Positions 33,131 through 43,316 are shown, counted from the stretch's first letter. The stretch: DNA of 64,000 bases from JAZDHV01 sp043810355 (GCA_043810355.1 JBDROB010000075.1:17416-81415), one strand, 5' to 3'. Made by a program: numbers and translations. The notes: generated by a model not told the origin, from the letters alone.

Positions 33131-34696
33131 ATGAAATCCAAACATATCCATATCTTATTAATAACAATCCTTTATCTTTTCACTATATTCACCTGGACCC
33201 AGCCTATAAGAACAAATGAAATCCCTTTTGGCCAGGTTGATGCATCATCTCATTTTACAGTTGCAGATTACACTTCATCTTATGATCAGCCAATAACAGA
33301 TCTGCCAAAATACATCTATTACAGATATGGATTAGACAATACTTACAAAGAGAACACTCTTTGGTATCATCCTCCATACCACCTAAACCTTGCCCTCATT
33401 CAGATATTCACAAACAGTCGTTTTCTTTCATTCTACATATTTATAGCAATCCTCTGCTCATTGGTAGTATTGATCAATTATTTCATAATAAACAGATGGT
33501 ATGGGTTCTGGCATGCATTCCTATCTTCTGTTTTAGTTGCATTTGCAGGTAGAAATGTTCTTGTCTACCTTTTCGGCCAATGGCCAGAAAGAATTTCTTA
33601 TTTCTTCACTCCAATCATTATTTACCTATTCTATATGTATTTCATAAATTACAAAAAAAAGGAAGAAAAGACCATTTACATGTATCTTCTAGCAATCCTG
33701 CTTGCCATAAACCTCTTGCTCCATCCAATGGGATTTTTCCATTCAATTGCAGCATTGGCAATAATCTATCTTTTATTGGCATTAAAAGAAAAAAAGATTT
33801 TCATTATCAACTTAAAAACATTGATTCTGCCAATAATAACTTTCTTAATCATAATTGCAATATTCCCTTATCAGACTGGTAATGTCATAAAGAGCTTCCA
33901 AGGATCTCCAAGTATAGAAGGGACTAGTGGTGATATAAGCAGGTTATTCTCATGGTTTAAAAAACCAGATAATCTTGGAGGTGTTCCAGAGATTTATTTC
34001 TCATTTGCTGATATGAATGGCATTTGGATCATACCTTTGATATTGATAGGAATTATCTTCCTTGTATTAAGAAGAAAAACCCAAGATATTTTCATGCTTG
34101 GCTGGCTCATCTCATTATACATAGTGATTCATGCAGATGTTATTGGCAAAGGCCCTTTTGTACATCGTTCTTTGGCAGCTTCTAACATGGTTTTTGCACC
34201 GCTAGCAGCAATAGGGATTTTAGCAATAATCTCATTTATTCCATTAGCAAAACAAAAAAGACAAATTGTAAAATATGGTCTAATCACAGCCTTCATCATT
34301 CTTGCTATAATCTATAATATAATCCCTTCAATAAGCATGCTTAACACTTTTTATGAATCACCTCTATCAAGACTTAATCCATTTCAATTTGAAGTTTCTC
34401 AATGGTTGACAGCCAACACAGATAAAGATGATGTAATCCTTGATCTTGGCACATCTTCATTGGCAAAGCAGCGCTGGATGCAGTACATATCTCAGAGACA
34501 TTTTAATGGAATCAATATTGAGGAATTAGAGCAAGGGATTCCAAATACTCATGTTATATATGATTACAGTGATCTTGTTCTTATGGGTGATCGGAACACA
34601 TTTGATCAATTAGTCTCAAATGAACAACAGAACTTCAATAATTCACAGCCAATCTACAATAAAGAAAACATCAGGGTGTATAGAATTGAAAATTGA
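33131..34696 (+). CDS. GT-C-like integral membrane protein
   Basis: The 521-residue protein has about 11 membrane spans and a first outer loop PFGQVDASSHFTVADYT (about residues 36-52) and LWYHPPYHLNLALIQIF, in the place where GT-C enzymes hold their acidic catalytic residue. A C-terminal extracytoplasmic domain follows from about residue 420. It is followed, with overlap, by a small 4-TM protein. The same pairing recurs at 36.8-39 kb. The substrate is unknown. Confidence 0.7.
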   Translation: MKSKHIHILLITILYLFTIFTWTQPIRTNEIPFGQVDASSHFTVADYTSSYDQPITDLPKYIYYRYGLDNTYKENTLWYHPPYHLNLALIQIFTNSRFLSFYIFIAILCSLVVLINYFIINRWYGFWHAFLSSVLVAFAGRNVLVYLFGQWPERISYFFTPIIIYLFYMYFINYKKKEEKTIYMYLLAILLAINLLLHPMGFFHSIAALAIIYLLLALKEKKIFIINLKTLILPIITFLIIIAIFPYQTGNVIKSFQGSPSIEGTSGDISRLFSWFKKPDNLGGVPEIYFSFADMNGIWIIPLILIGIIFLVLRRKTQDIFMLGWLISLYIVIHADVIGKGPFVHRSLAASNMVFAPLAAIGILAIISFIPLAKQKRQIVKYGLITAFIILAIIYNIIPSISMLNTFYESPLSRLNPFQFEVSQWLTANTDKDDVILDLGTSSLAKQRWMQYISQRHFNGINIEELEQGIPNTHVIYDYSDLVLMGDRNTFDQLVSNEQQNFNNSQPIYNKENIRVYRIEN

Positions 34697-35018
34697 CAAC
34701 ACGACATTTAACATAGGATTAGCACTAATTATTGCAGTATTTTCATTAGTCACATTTGGATTAACAGGATTGCTCACAATAATCATCATCTTCCTTTTCT
34801 TCATCCTCCCATTCTATATCATCCTAAAAAACACAGACCTAGAAAAAGACGAAAAGCTTTTCCTGCCTTTCTTCATAGGAATAGGATTGTTCTCAACAAT
34901 AACATATTATTTGGCATTCCCTTTGAACTCAATAAAAGTGGCTGCCGTGCTTACTTTTATCTTGCTAATTTTATCTGGATTTGTAGCCAATAAATTACTA
35001 CTTAAAAAGTCAGATTAA
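34686..35018 (+). CDS. Small 4-TM membrane protein paired with the GT-C-like gene
   Basis: From a TTG at 34686 the product has 110 residues; an ATG at 34620 would add 22 residues inside the previous gene. It has four hydrophobic spans with a charged KNTDLEKDEKLF loop between spans 2 and 3. The topology mirrors the small protein at 36776-37141 that follows another GT-C-like gene (there the loop reads HDKLGFFERF). It may be an accessory subunit. Confidence 0.65.
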   Translation: MKIDNTTFNIGLALIIAVFSLVTFGLTGLLTIIIIFLFFILPFYIILKNTDLEKDEKLFLPFFIGIGLFSTITYYLAFPLNSIKVAAVLTFILLILSGFVANKLLLKKSD

Positions 35019-35085
35019 ATAGGTGTGATATTCAATAAATTTGGAGTTCTAAAAATTTAAAAATTGATAAATAATAATAAAATTA

Positions 35086-35478
35086 TTACTGATTCATTAA
35101 AAGCGTTCTAAATTTTTCCAAACCTGCGTTGGAATAAGCATGATATCCATAATCAGGGTTATATCTTTTATCATTTGGACTTTCCATAGCTCCCTTACGA
35201 AGTTCAATTGTTGCAACGCTATCACCTTCTCCAATTGGGAAATCTCTTGCCACAATCTCTGCTAATTTATCAAATTTAGCATCATCTTCAAAATACTGAT
35301 GCCAATGAGATTGACGTCTTTCCCCTATAACTCTTCCATCTCTCTTTATTTCACAATATACTGTTGCTCCATAATCATCAGGATCAAAGAGATCAAAACC
35401 ATTTTTCCAATAAATAATATATTCTTTTGTCATCTTATTTTCATGTTCTGTCATTTTTACCATCTTACCGTTTATCAT
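35086..35478 (-). CDS. Hypothetical soluble protein
   Basis: I do not recognise this 130-residue protein. It is acidic and polar, with YIIYWKNGFDLFDPDDYG near residues 20-37 and a C-terminal stretch YGYHAYSNAGLEKFRTLL, and no signal or membrane helix. It lies 29 bp downstream of another unknown gene on the same strand, and both sit between two membrane glycosyltransferase pairs. Confidence 0.6.
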   Translation of the reverse strand: MINGKMVKMTEHENKMTKEYIIYWKNGFDLFDPDDYGATVYCEIKRDGRVIGERRQSHWHQYFEDDAKFDKLAEIVARDFPIGEGDSVATIELRKGAMESPNDKRYNPDYGYHAYSNAGLEKFRTLLMNQ

Positions 35479-35507
35479 TCATAAATCATCTAACTTCAAC
35501 CTTACTT

Positions 35508-35876
35508 TTAAAATCTATTATATCGAATCAAGACTCTACCTTCATTTAACTCAACTCTAATAGGGATTCCATCTTTCAATCTTCCTTCAAGTACTTGGTC
35601 AACTTCTTTGATTTCTTCCATAATCTCTTTAGGAAAAATTGGTCCTTCATATTCAGGTCTTTTCATAATTTCTGATATAAAATTTGATAGGTAATTAAAT
35701 ACAGTTCCACATTGTTCATTAGGAACTCCTTTTAATCTATCATCTATAAAGAATCCATTTACGTCATGATAGAAAAAGGAACCAATTAATTGAACCGGAT
35801 CAGGGTCAATAACCATCCTTATACCAGAATTTCTTAACATATCTATCTCATTTAATGCTCTTATCAAGTCATCCAT
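35508..35876 (-). CDS. Hypothetical soluble protein
   Basis: I do not recognise this 122-residue protein. It opens with MDDLIRALNEIDMLRNSGIR, then VIDPDPVQLIGSFFYHD and a helical middle, and ends with beta-like IRVELNEGRVLIRYNRF. The ATG at 35876 follows a GAGGTGG ribosome-binding site; a GTG at 35885 is possible. It probably forms an operon with the next gene on the minus strand. Confidence 0.62.
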   Translation of the reverse strand: MDDLIRALNEIDMLRNSGIRMVIDPDPVQLIGSFFYHDVNGFFIDDRLKGVPNEQCGTVFNYLSNFISEIMKRPEYEGPIFPKEIMEEIKEVDQVLEGRLKDGIPIRVELNEGRVLIRYNRF

Positions 35877-35989
35877 TCTCTCCACCTCTGCAAACCAACT
35901 CTTTGGTTGGTTTTGTCGTTGCTTACTAATTAGTGATGACCAACAAGAACTTAAATAAGAGTGTCCTCCTACAGGACTACTTTAGTAAG

Positions 35990-36000
35990 ATTTATATATA
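35990..36000 (+). promoter_or_regulatory. TATA box of the trmB-like gene
   Basis: The box atttatatata lies about 25 nt before the ATG at 36021. Upstream, GTCCT-cctac-AGGAC (35964-35978 region) forms a small inverted repeat that could be an operator. Confidence 0.5.
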
Positions 36001-36020
36001 AAATCATAAAGAAAGCTAAT

Positions 36021-36779
36021 ATGCAGTTCCAAAATCTTAGAAGGATTGGCCTTACTGAAGGTGAAATCAAGGTATATGAAGCACTTCTTGAATTAGGTGA
36101 ATGCACAAAGACTCTGCTTGCAAAGACTTCAGGTATCTCTCCATCAAACATCTATGATGTTACAAATAGATTGATAGAAAAAGGGATTATCTCAAAAGTT
36201 GAGAAAAATGGCATTTCACATTTTAGCCCTGCAAACCCAAACCATATCCTTAATTTCCTGAATGAGAAAGAAAATGAAATTGAAAAAGAAAAAGAATTCA
36301 TTAATCAATTACTTCCTTCATTACTTTTAAAATTCAATGAATCCAAAGAAAAGATTAATGTTGAAGTTTTCCAAGGTTGGAATGGTATGAAGACTATCTT
36401 TCAGGATCTTATAGATGAATGCAATAAAGGGGACATTTGCAATGTATTTGGTGCCAGCAAAGGAGAAAGCGACAAGCAGGCTGATATGTTCTTTGTCAAA
36501 TACTCAAGATTGAGAGAGAAAAAAGGAATAATAACCAACATTATTTTCAACAAAGAATTAAAACAAAGAAAAGAGCGAATTGAATTTTTCCAAAAATCAA
36601 AATTTTACAATATCAGATTCCTTCAGCAATCAACTCCTGCAGAGATCATGACTTACAAAAACAGATCCTGTATAATCATCCTGACAAAAGACCCTTTAAT
36701 CATAAGGATTACTGGAAAAGAAGTGACTGATTCATTCAGTCAATACTTTGATGTTATGTGGGATACTGCTGCAAACTAA
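36021..36779 (+). CDS. TrmB-family transcriptional regulator
   Basis: The 252-residue protein has an N-terminal winged helix (LRRIGLTEGEIKVYEALLEL, then LAKTSGISPSNIYDVTNRL, recognition helix near residues 38-55), a coiled linker rich in Glu/Lys (about 83-105), and a C-terminal ligand-binding domain. TrmB regulators sense sugars in archaea. It sits among membrane glycosyltransferase genes, so glycan or sugar control is plausible. The start is set by the TATA spacing. Confidence 0.9.
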   Translation: MQFQNLRRIGLTEGEIKVYEALLELGECTKTLLAKTSGISPSNIYDVTNRLIEKGIISKVEKNGISHFSPANPNHILNFLNEKENEIEKEKEFINQLLPSLLLKFNESKEKINVEVFQGWNGMKTIFQDLIDECNKGDICNVFGASKGESDKQADMFFVKYSRLREKKGIITNIIFNKELKQRKERIEFFQKSKFYNIRFLQQSTPAEIMTYKNRSCIIILTKDPLIIRITGKEVTDSFSQYFDVMWDTAAN

Positions 36780-37141
36780 TTCTTCCCAACAAATCTCAAA
36801 ACCCACCAACTTCCCAACAAAACCAAAATAGGATAAACCAAAACATGCCATTTAATATGCAATCCCATTATAGAAATATTATAACTAAATATTATAAATA
36901 ATCCTAAACTTAATGCAGTCCCAACAACAAATCGTTCAAAAAAACCTAACTTATCATGCCAATAATACATCATTGCTATTCCAGGAATAATAAAAAGCCA
37001 ATATAATGAAACAACTGTTCTTAATATGACAAAAATGCTTTCCTTAAAGAACACAATCTTAAACAATACCAGACTAATTACTAACAGGATCAGAACATAA
37101 ATTCCTTCATTCCTTATCTTATTCATCAGTTTCTCATCCAT
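36776..37141 (-). CDS. Small 4-TM membrane protein paired with a GT-C-like gene
   Basis: The 121-residue protein has four hydrophobic spans and a loop WHDKLGFFERFVVG (about residues 61-74) like the small partner at 34686-35018. It starts 9 bp after the GT-C-like gene and ends on top of the trmB stop. It resembles the DUF1616-type shape. A role as an accessory subunit is inferred from its position only. Confidence 0.7.
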   Translation of the reverse strand: MDEKLMNKIRNEGIYVLILLVISLVLFKIVFFKESIFVILRTVVSLYWLFIIPGIAMMYYWHDKLGFFERFVVGTALSLGLFIIFSYNISIMGLHIKWHVLVYPILVLLGSWWVLRFVGKN

Positions 37142-37150
37142 TTATATTAC

Positions 37151-38980
37151 CTATGTATTTTCCTCTCCCTCACCTATAATTGTTCCTTCACCTTCAGTTG
37201 CTGTGACCTCTCCACCTTCAGCTGCCACTTGCTGTGCTTGAATCATTTCCATAAATTTTGCCATATTCGAGCAATCATCAATCTTATTATTTTTTACAAT
37301 ACTGACTACTTGGTTGTTAAACACTTCACTCATCCCATTTGTCAAGAACACAGCTCTTACAAGATTATTATATTGTATAAATGCAGGAGTCCTGCTTGCA
37401 TCTGGATGGATGTCAAAAACATAATAATCAAAACTGCAGATATCCATTGAAGAGAACTTAAGTGACATGTCACCAAATTCTTCATTATATTCCCATTCAT
37501 GCCTGCCGAACTCAAACAATCCTTTCCTGTAAGGATATCCTGGAAGACTATCCCCTGGCCTCTCAGTGTTATAATAGGGAAGGACTGTTCCATTCTGTAC
37601 TGCTCTTTGATATTCTTGATCCTGCCAATTGATAAAGAAGTGGAATCTGTGGCTGTTCCTCAATATTGCATCCTGGTCATAGATATCTCCATAAAAAAAG
37701 TAAACTTTAGAATCAATTGGAGTATTGTCTGATATCCATGTTATTGCTTCCCAATGATATGGGTCAATTGCGCTGAACTGGCTAGGTTTGTCATAATAGG
37801 CATATATGATGCTAAGCAACAGCACTAAACTTATAATCACACTATACATTGTTTTCCATTTGATTTTTGCAAGGCTCTTGACCAATATAATAAGATAATA
37901 AACAGCAATCCCAAAAAACACTGCTAAAAATATTGGAAAAAAGAATCTTGATTGGAATGCTTTCCTGAATCCTATGAAATTAAAACTTCCCATCATAAAT
38001 CCGAAGAATCCAAATAATAATGCATAATCAATTCCTTTCTTGTCAATCAGCTTCTTCACCAATATAATTCCAGAGACCACCATCCCAATTATCACAATTA
38101 TTGAGATCAATTTAAACTGCTGAAAGATTGTGGAATATGTGACATTATTGTATATTGGATTTCCAACTCCCACAAACCTTAGGAATCCATTTGGAAAAAA
38201 CCCTGTCCCTCCATTTGATCCTTGTTGAATATCACCAACTACATAAAGAAGAACAAATATTATTGAATAATAGATTGGCAAGACTACACCAACTGCTCCT
38301 CCAATAATTATATTTTTTATATCCTTTAGTTTCAGTCTGTGATAGATGAACTTAATGGCAACAAATGCGCCGACTATCCCAACAATATAGAAATATTCTA
38401 TTCCATGTGCAATCATTGTGACTCCCCAGAAAATTCCAAAAAATATCCAGCTCTTTTTCAGTTCTATTCTTGAGAAAAACCATAATACTCCTATGACAAA
38501 AAGGTTTGTTATGAAAAATGGCCTTGACCCAAACCTTATTCCAATAAAGAATGGATCAATGAACACTAACAGCATCAATGGAAGGGAGAGCAGGGCCACA
38601 TTCGTGTTATATTCCCTAATGATCACATAAATGAACAGGCAGCTGATAATAGTGATTATGATTGTTACAAAGAATATCACATCATACACTTCTAATCCTG
38701 AAGCAATTGAAAATGCAGCACTTATATAATATAGTCCTGGAGGATAGAAACCTACTACATCATGATATCCAGTTGAGCCATAGAATGGATTGAACTTATA
38801 GCTTCCCTCTTCTTTGACCCAGTCTGTCTTTGGCAGATGTTGGAATGCGTCTGATGCAAAGTCTCCATGAGGATAGTCATGCCTGAGGCTATTGTCATAG
38901 AGTGCAAACCCTACCCACATCATCACTAGAACAAATACTACAAGATAGATTTTCTCAATATTAATCTTAAATTCTTCCAT
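37151..38980 (-). CDS. GT-C-like integral membrane protein
   Basis: The 609-residue protein has about 12 membrane spans, an outer loop PHGDFASDAFQHLPKTDW (about residues 37-54) with acidic residues, GFYPPGLYYISAAF, and a C-terminal extracytoplasmic region from about residue 420 ending in a Glu/Gly-rich tail. It fits membrane glycosyltransferases that use polyprenyl-linked sugars. It is in one operon with the small 4-TM gene downstream. Confidence 0.72.
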   Translation of the reverse strand: MEEFKINIEKIYLVVFVLVMMWVGFALYDNSLRHDYPHGDFASDAFQHLPKTDWVKEEGSYKFNPFYGSTGYHDVVGFYPPGLYYISAAFSIASGLEVYDVIFFVTIIITIISCLFIYVIIREYNTNVALLSLPLMLLVFIDPFFIGIRFGSRPFFITNLFVIGVLWFFSRIELKKSWIFFGIFWGVTMIAHGIEYFYIVGIVGAFVAIKFIYHRLKLKDIKNIIIGGAVGVVLPIYYSIIFVLLYVVGDIQQGSNGGTGFFPNGFLRFVGVGNPIYNNVTYSTIFQQFKLISIIVIIGMVVSGIILVKKLIDKKGIDYALLFGFFGFMMGSFNFIGFRKAFQSRFFFPIFLAVFFGIAVYYLIILVKSLAKIKWKTMYSVIISLVLLLSIIYAYYDKPSQFSAIDPYHWEAITWISDNTPIDSKVYFFYGDIYDQDAILRNSHRFHFFINWQDQEYQRAVQNGTVLPYYNTERPGDSLPGYPYRKGLFEFGRHEWEYNEEFGDMSLKFSSMDICSFDYYVFDIHPDASRTPAFIQYNNLVRAVFLTNGMSEVFNNQVVSIVKNNKIDDCSNMAKFMEMIQAQQVAAEGGEVTATEGEGTIIGEGEENT

Positions 38981-39126
38981 TTTTTATTTTTTTTAACTTT
39001 TTTTCTTTTTTAATATTCATTTTTTGGTTTCAAATGAATGTTATCTAATCCCGAATTCACTCAATCTTAGAATCAATTGAATTCGTTACTCTTTAATATT
39101 TTTTTTACTTTTATGTCTTTTCTTTT

Positions 39127-41415
39127 TTATTCTTTTTTCTCTTTTTTAACAAATAATAGGTAAACTAAAACTCCAATTATTAAAATTATTGTAATTATAG
39201 TGATCAATCTCCCTGTTTTATATGATTGAGGCATATAACTGAATATTGCATCTCCAGGTTCATCAATGAAAATAGCAGTTATCATGCTGTCTGCATTCAA
39301 TAGCTCTTTCTCTTTGCCATTTACTGTTGCCTTCCACCCAGGAAATATTGAATATTTCTCACTCAAAACCAAAAACTTCCCTTCACCATCATTTAATCTG
39401 ATCTCTTTATGATCAAAGTCATGAGTTATCACATCGCTATCTTCAATAGCAACAGGATCTAGATCTGTCTCAAATATTTTCTTTATGCCTTCATTTGTTA
39501 TCTGGTTTTCATCATTGAATATATCAGGTACAACTATTCCTCCTTTGTCATGAAACTCTCTCAATATATTGATCTCACTTTCCTCAAGAGTGCTCTTTGC
39601 AATTATCATACCAGATATTTTTTTCAGATCATTCTCAATTAATTTTTTATTATCACTCTCTTTAGTGATTAATACTGTTTTTCTTGGATTAAACTCTTCT
39701 CCAACCAATAATCTTGGCATGATTTTATCAATATTTTCTTTATCACCAAATAAAAGGATTGCATGCTCTGTCAAAAAAGCCCTTGGAACCACTTCCTTGT
39801 TCTCATAAACATAAGGTCCCCATCCTTTATTGATATTAGGTTCATCACTTTTACATTCATCACAATCAGAAGCCTTTTTCACCAATTCAAACCCACTTAT
39901 ATTCAGTTCTGTCATTGATGTAATATACTTTAAATTCAGGATCCCCCATAATTTAGAAGGATTTTCATTTGCATATCCTAGATAATAGTTAAAATAAGGA
40001 ATATACCATGCTGTCTCATATCCATAGATTCCCTCAATCCCTAATGGGACAGTATAGAACTGGGTGTCCCAGTCTATTCCCGTTGTCTCCCAGAAATTCA
40101 TCCTATAGATTCCTTCTTTTGAAGCAATCTCATTGATAGCATCATTGCTTTCAATTGCATCATAGACATCAAGGTTGATTTTGTTGAATGGTGAATAACC
40201 AAATACAGCTAGATCAAGGAATATCAGCATAAAAACAAATATATACAATCCAACTTTCTTATTTCTATTGACTTTTTTCAATATTCTCTCAAATAATACA
40301 AATGCACCTATCCCTGCAAGTGCAGAGGCACCAAATGCAAACATCGACAATATCCTTTCCAAATACCTGAAACTGTCAAATGGAGGGATATACTTCCATA
40401 ATAAATAGAACAGGAATGATCCAGATGCCAATAATAATGACATGATTAAAACTATCAGAAAAAAGATTGTAATCTTGTTCCTGAACTTAAACACAATTGC
40501 CAGCAGCGCAAGCAGTGCTGCAAATATTCCTATATGTTCAGAAGTCTTGAATTCATGTACTTTAGGCACTCTTACAGGCTCAATCAATCTTGAAAAAAAC
40601 TCAGAGACAGGAACCTTCCTTCCAGATGATTCCTCATATTTCAGATCTACTCTTGAGCTCATCTCAAGATACTCCTTCTCAGGTAAGATCTTTTGTGCAG
40701 ACAACCCACCTATTATCAATCCCACTATAATAACATTAATTGTGATCATTTTCCATTTGTTCTTGAGATTCAAAGTAAGAATCATCGCATTATATATTAA
40801 AAATATCAAGAATGTGAAAAGAAAGACCTTTAGGTCAGGCCCTACTCTTATTTGGATTGCAAAAATCAAGCCAGTAATAATTGACAATAGCAGCCATTTC
40901 CTTGATTTCAATGTCATTACAGCAAACAGCATTGCAAGTGGAACAAATGCATAAGCATTGAGTGTCATCAGATTAGTATTGTAAAAATATTTTATTGCAT
41001 ATCCGTTGAACATATAGACAAATGCAGAGATGAATGCATACTCTGGTTTTAGTTTGATAGAAATCATGAAAAGATACATGAATAGTCCTGCCAATATTAT
41101 GTCAATCACAAAATTCAGCTTTAATGCTGTGACAGTATTAAAAAAAATCAGCAGATATCCGATAGGCTGGTCAAATCCAAAAGAGATTGCCTGTGCATAA
41201 TATGGAGTTCCGCTCATGAAATATGGGTTCCATAATGGATTATAATCATTATATTCCTCAAAAGAATGCCTGAGCACCTCTGATCTTGCAAAACCATATG
41301 TCAGCATGTCCCTGACAGGAATATTGTCACTTAATAAGAAATTTAAATAAAAGATTGATGGGATAAGGATTACTAAAATCCCAAAAAATATCACCTTTTT
41401 ATTTTTTGCATCCAT
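39127..41415 (-). CDS. YfhO-like membrane glycosyltransferase
   Basis: The 762-residue protein has about 13 membrane spans then a long extracytoplasmic C-terminal part (about 390-725) and a final span before a Lys-rich end. The start region with DMLTYGFARSEVLR and YNPLWNPYFMSGTPYYAQ matches the YfhO family, which in bacteria glycosylates teichoic acids. The ATG at 41415 is preferred to a TTG at 41460, which would overlap the methyltransferase. Confidence 0.8.
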   Translation of the reverse strand: MDAKNKKVIFFGILVILIPSIFYLNFLLSDNIPVRDMLTYGFARSEVLRHSFEEYNDYNPLWNPYFMSGTPYYAQAISFGFDQPIGYLLIFFNTVTALKLNFVIDIILAGLFMYLFMISIKLKPEYAFISAFVYMFNGYAIKYFYNTNLMTLNAYAFVPLAMLFAVMTLKSRKWLLLSIITGLIFAIQIRVGPDLKVFLFTFLIFLIYNAMILTLNLKNKWKMITINVIIVGLIIGGLSAQKILPEKEYLEMSSRVDLKYEESSGRKVPVSEFFSRLIEPVRVPKVHEFKTSEHIGIFAALLALLAIVFKFRNKITIFFLIVLIMSLLLASGSFLFYLLWKYIPPFDSFRYLERILSMFAFGASALAGIGAFVLFERILKKVNRNKKVGLYIFVFMLIFLDLAVFGYSPFNKINLDVYDAIESNDAINEIASKEGIYRMNFWETTGIDWDTQFYTVPLGIEGIYGYETAWYIPYFNYYLGYANENPSKLWGILNLKYITSMTELNISGFELVKKASDCDECKSDEPNINKGWGPYVYENKEVVPRAFLTEHAILLFGDKENIDKIMPRLLVGEEFNPRKTVLITKESDNKKLIENDLKKISGMIIAKSTLEESEINILREFHDKGGIVVPDIFNDENQITNEGIKKIFETDLDPVAIEDSDVITHDFDHKEIRLNDGEGKFLVLSEKYSIFPGWKATVNGKEKELLNADSMITAIFIDEPGDAIFSYMPQSYKTGRLITIITIILIIGVLVYLLFVKKEKKE

Positions 41416-41456
41416 TTTAAATAAATTGTCAGGAATTTTCCACAAGCATCTGGAAT

Positions 41457-42215
41457 TCAATCCTGCTTTTTCTCAGCAACACATAAGATACTTAATCCAA
41501 ATCCAAAATTAATATTATTTTCAACATTTTTAAACCAGATATTCAGCATATTATTCAAAAAACTTGTTTTATCACTTCGAAATCCTGCTTTCAATGACCT
41601 CTTCATTATCTTCTCACTGATCAGATAAGGGAAAAATCCCATCATATTCCAATATCTCATTCTTTTTATATTAAAACCATTTTTCAATAATATTTTCCTA
41701 AGCATCTTGGATGTATATCTTCTTTTGTGCCCAGCCAAAATATCTCTTTTGCCGTATAAGAACCTGAAGCATGGAACAACTATGATCAATTGGCCTTTCT
41801 CATTGATTATATTTCCCAAATCTGAAACAACCTTATAATCATCTTCAATATGTTCTAGTACATCAATCATTACAGCAGAATCAACATTTTCTTTCAATAA
41901 CTTACCTATATTCTCAGCTGATTCATTATATATTTCTGAATCAGGATTGATTGCTCTGGCATGATCTGCAGAATCTTTGTCAATTTCCAGTCCAAATGTT
42001 TTCATCCCCCTTTTATTCAATAGCCTTATCAGGTATCCTCCTCCACAACCAATATCCAGCACACTTTTCCCTTTTATGTTTTTCATAATAAGATTAAACA
42101 GGTTATAATCCCTGAAATCATTTTTAATATATTCATCTTTAAAATTATCATAGGAAAAACTGCATCTCTTGCAAAACTTGCCTTGCATTGGTTGCCCGCA
42201 TACAGCACATTTCAT
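41457..42215 (-). CDS. SAM-dependent methyltransferase with N-terminal zinc ribbon
   Basis: The 252-residue protein begins with four Cys in CAVCGQPMQGKFCKRC (residues 3-18), a zinc ribbon, and then a class I methyltransferase: VLDIGCGGGYLIRLL (about 53-67), the acidic GLEID, and the AVMIDVLEHIEDD segment (about 113-125). The substrate is unknown; the neighbours point to a glycan or lipid carrier. Confidence 0.85.
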   Translation of the reverse strand: MKCAVCGQPMQGKFCKRCSFSYDNFKDEYIKNDFRDYNLFNLIMKNIKGKSVLDIGCGGGYLIRLLNKRGMKTFGLEIDKDSADHARAINPDSEIYNESAENIGKLLKENVDSAVMIDVLEHIEDDYKVVSDLGNIINEKGQLIIVVPCFRFLYGKRDILAGHKRRYTSKMLRKILLKNGFNIKRMRYWNMMGFFPYLISEKIMKRSLKAGFRSDKTSFLNNMLNIWFKNVENNINFGFGLSILCVAEKKQD

Positions 42216-42302
42216 TTTATAACCCTCAAATATTTCCCCCCATTGTAATCAGTTATTTCAACTTATTTAAATATTACCCTAGAGGAATACTCTATTATAC
42301 CA

Positions 42303-43271
42303 TTATCTGATCTTCCTTAAGATAGGGATTGCAAAAACACAGAGTATTAGCACAAATATATACATGATTATATGTACAGAAAATCCAGATATTATTGCTT
42401 GTTCTTTTCCAATTCCAAGGGCAATCATCGCTATTGCCCAAGCACCTTCAGATGTCCCAAATCCGCCAAAAGAGTGGATCGGCAGGATGCTTGCCCACAT
42501 AAGGAATATGAATGCTATCATTATTATCCATATATTTATTTGTATATTAAGGCTCAATATCATAAAATAAAATGAAGTCAAGAAACTGGCCCATATCAAT
42601 ATAGAATAGATGATGACCTGCACTATCTTTTTCCTTGATTTGATATTTTTTATTTCTTCAATAACCTCTTTTATTTTTATCAAAAAAAACCCTATTATCC
42701 TGTAATGTCCTATTTTCAGCAGTTCACAAAGCCTTAAAACAATCTTGTATATATTGTATCTTGTAAATATCAAAATAAATAATATCATAATCATTAACAG
42801 CAGAAATATTGACATTATTTTCAGAATACTGGACATTATGCTTGGTATTTCTCCAATATTCAATAGTGCTATTGAAAAAATTATCAATGACACAGTAAAA
42901 TCCATCACCCTGCCTATGATGAGTGCTGAGATTGATTGAGCACTTTTGACATTGCCTATTCTTTTTGTAAAATACACAAAACTGAGCTCACCAAGCCTTG
43001 CTGGTATCAGATTATTCAATAGTGCATGCATTGACACAATCTTGAATAGTTTGTTCGCATTAATTCTGTCATTCAGCAATGCCTTAAACCTTAATGTTCT
43101 GAAAAGATAGGTTATTGCATATAGCACAAATCCTACAAAAAGCAGTTGTATGTCAGCATTTTTCAATGTTTCAAACAGGCTCTTAAACGTTATCTGTGAC
43201 AGCAATAACCAGATCAAACCTAATGCAATCACCCCAAAAATAACATTTTTAATAATTTTTTTTTTGTTCAT
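42303..43271 (-). CDS. UPF0104/AglD-type flippase-like membrane protein
   Basis: The 322-residue protein has about eight spans and the family marks FVLYAITYLFRTLRFKALL (about residues 45-63), NNLIPARLGELSFVYF (about 80-95) and SFGGFGTSEGAWAIAM near the end. It is a second copy of the type at 11809-12723. An ATG at 43313 lies against the TATA box itself, so translation should begin at the ATG at 43271. Confidence 0.82.
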   Translation of the reverse strand: MNKKKIIKNVIFGVIALGLIWLLLSQITFKSLFETLKNADIQLLFVGFVLYAITYLFRTLRFKALLNDRINANKLFKIVSMHALLNNLIPARLGELSFVYFTKRIGNVKSAQSISALIIGRVMDFTVSLIIFSIALLNIGEIPSIMSSILKIMSIFLLLMIMILFILIFTRYNIYKIVLRLCELLKIGHYRIIGFFLIKIKEVIEEIKNIKSRKKIVQVIIYSILIWASFLTSFYFMILSLNIQINIWIIMIAFIFLMWASILPIHSFGGFGTSEGAWAIAMIALGIGKEQAIISGFSVHIIMYIFVLILCVFAIPILRKIR

Positions 43272-43316
43272 ATTGGAAAATATAATGTTTTTGACATAAA
43301 CAGGAGAGGGCATAAA

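Noticed and set aside
39052..39085. Inverted repeat CGAATTCA/TGAATTCG in a T-rich spacer
   Set aside because: The 8-bp arms are separated by 18 bases with no nearby promoter in a suitable place; chance in AT-rich DNA is likely.
43272..43313. Longer start for the second UPF0104 protein
   Set aside because: The ATG at 43313 lies 4 bp from the TATA box and would not be in the transcript.
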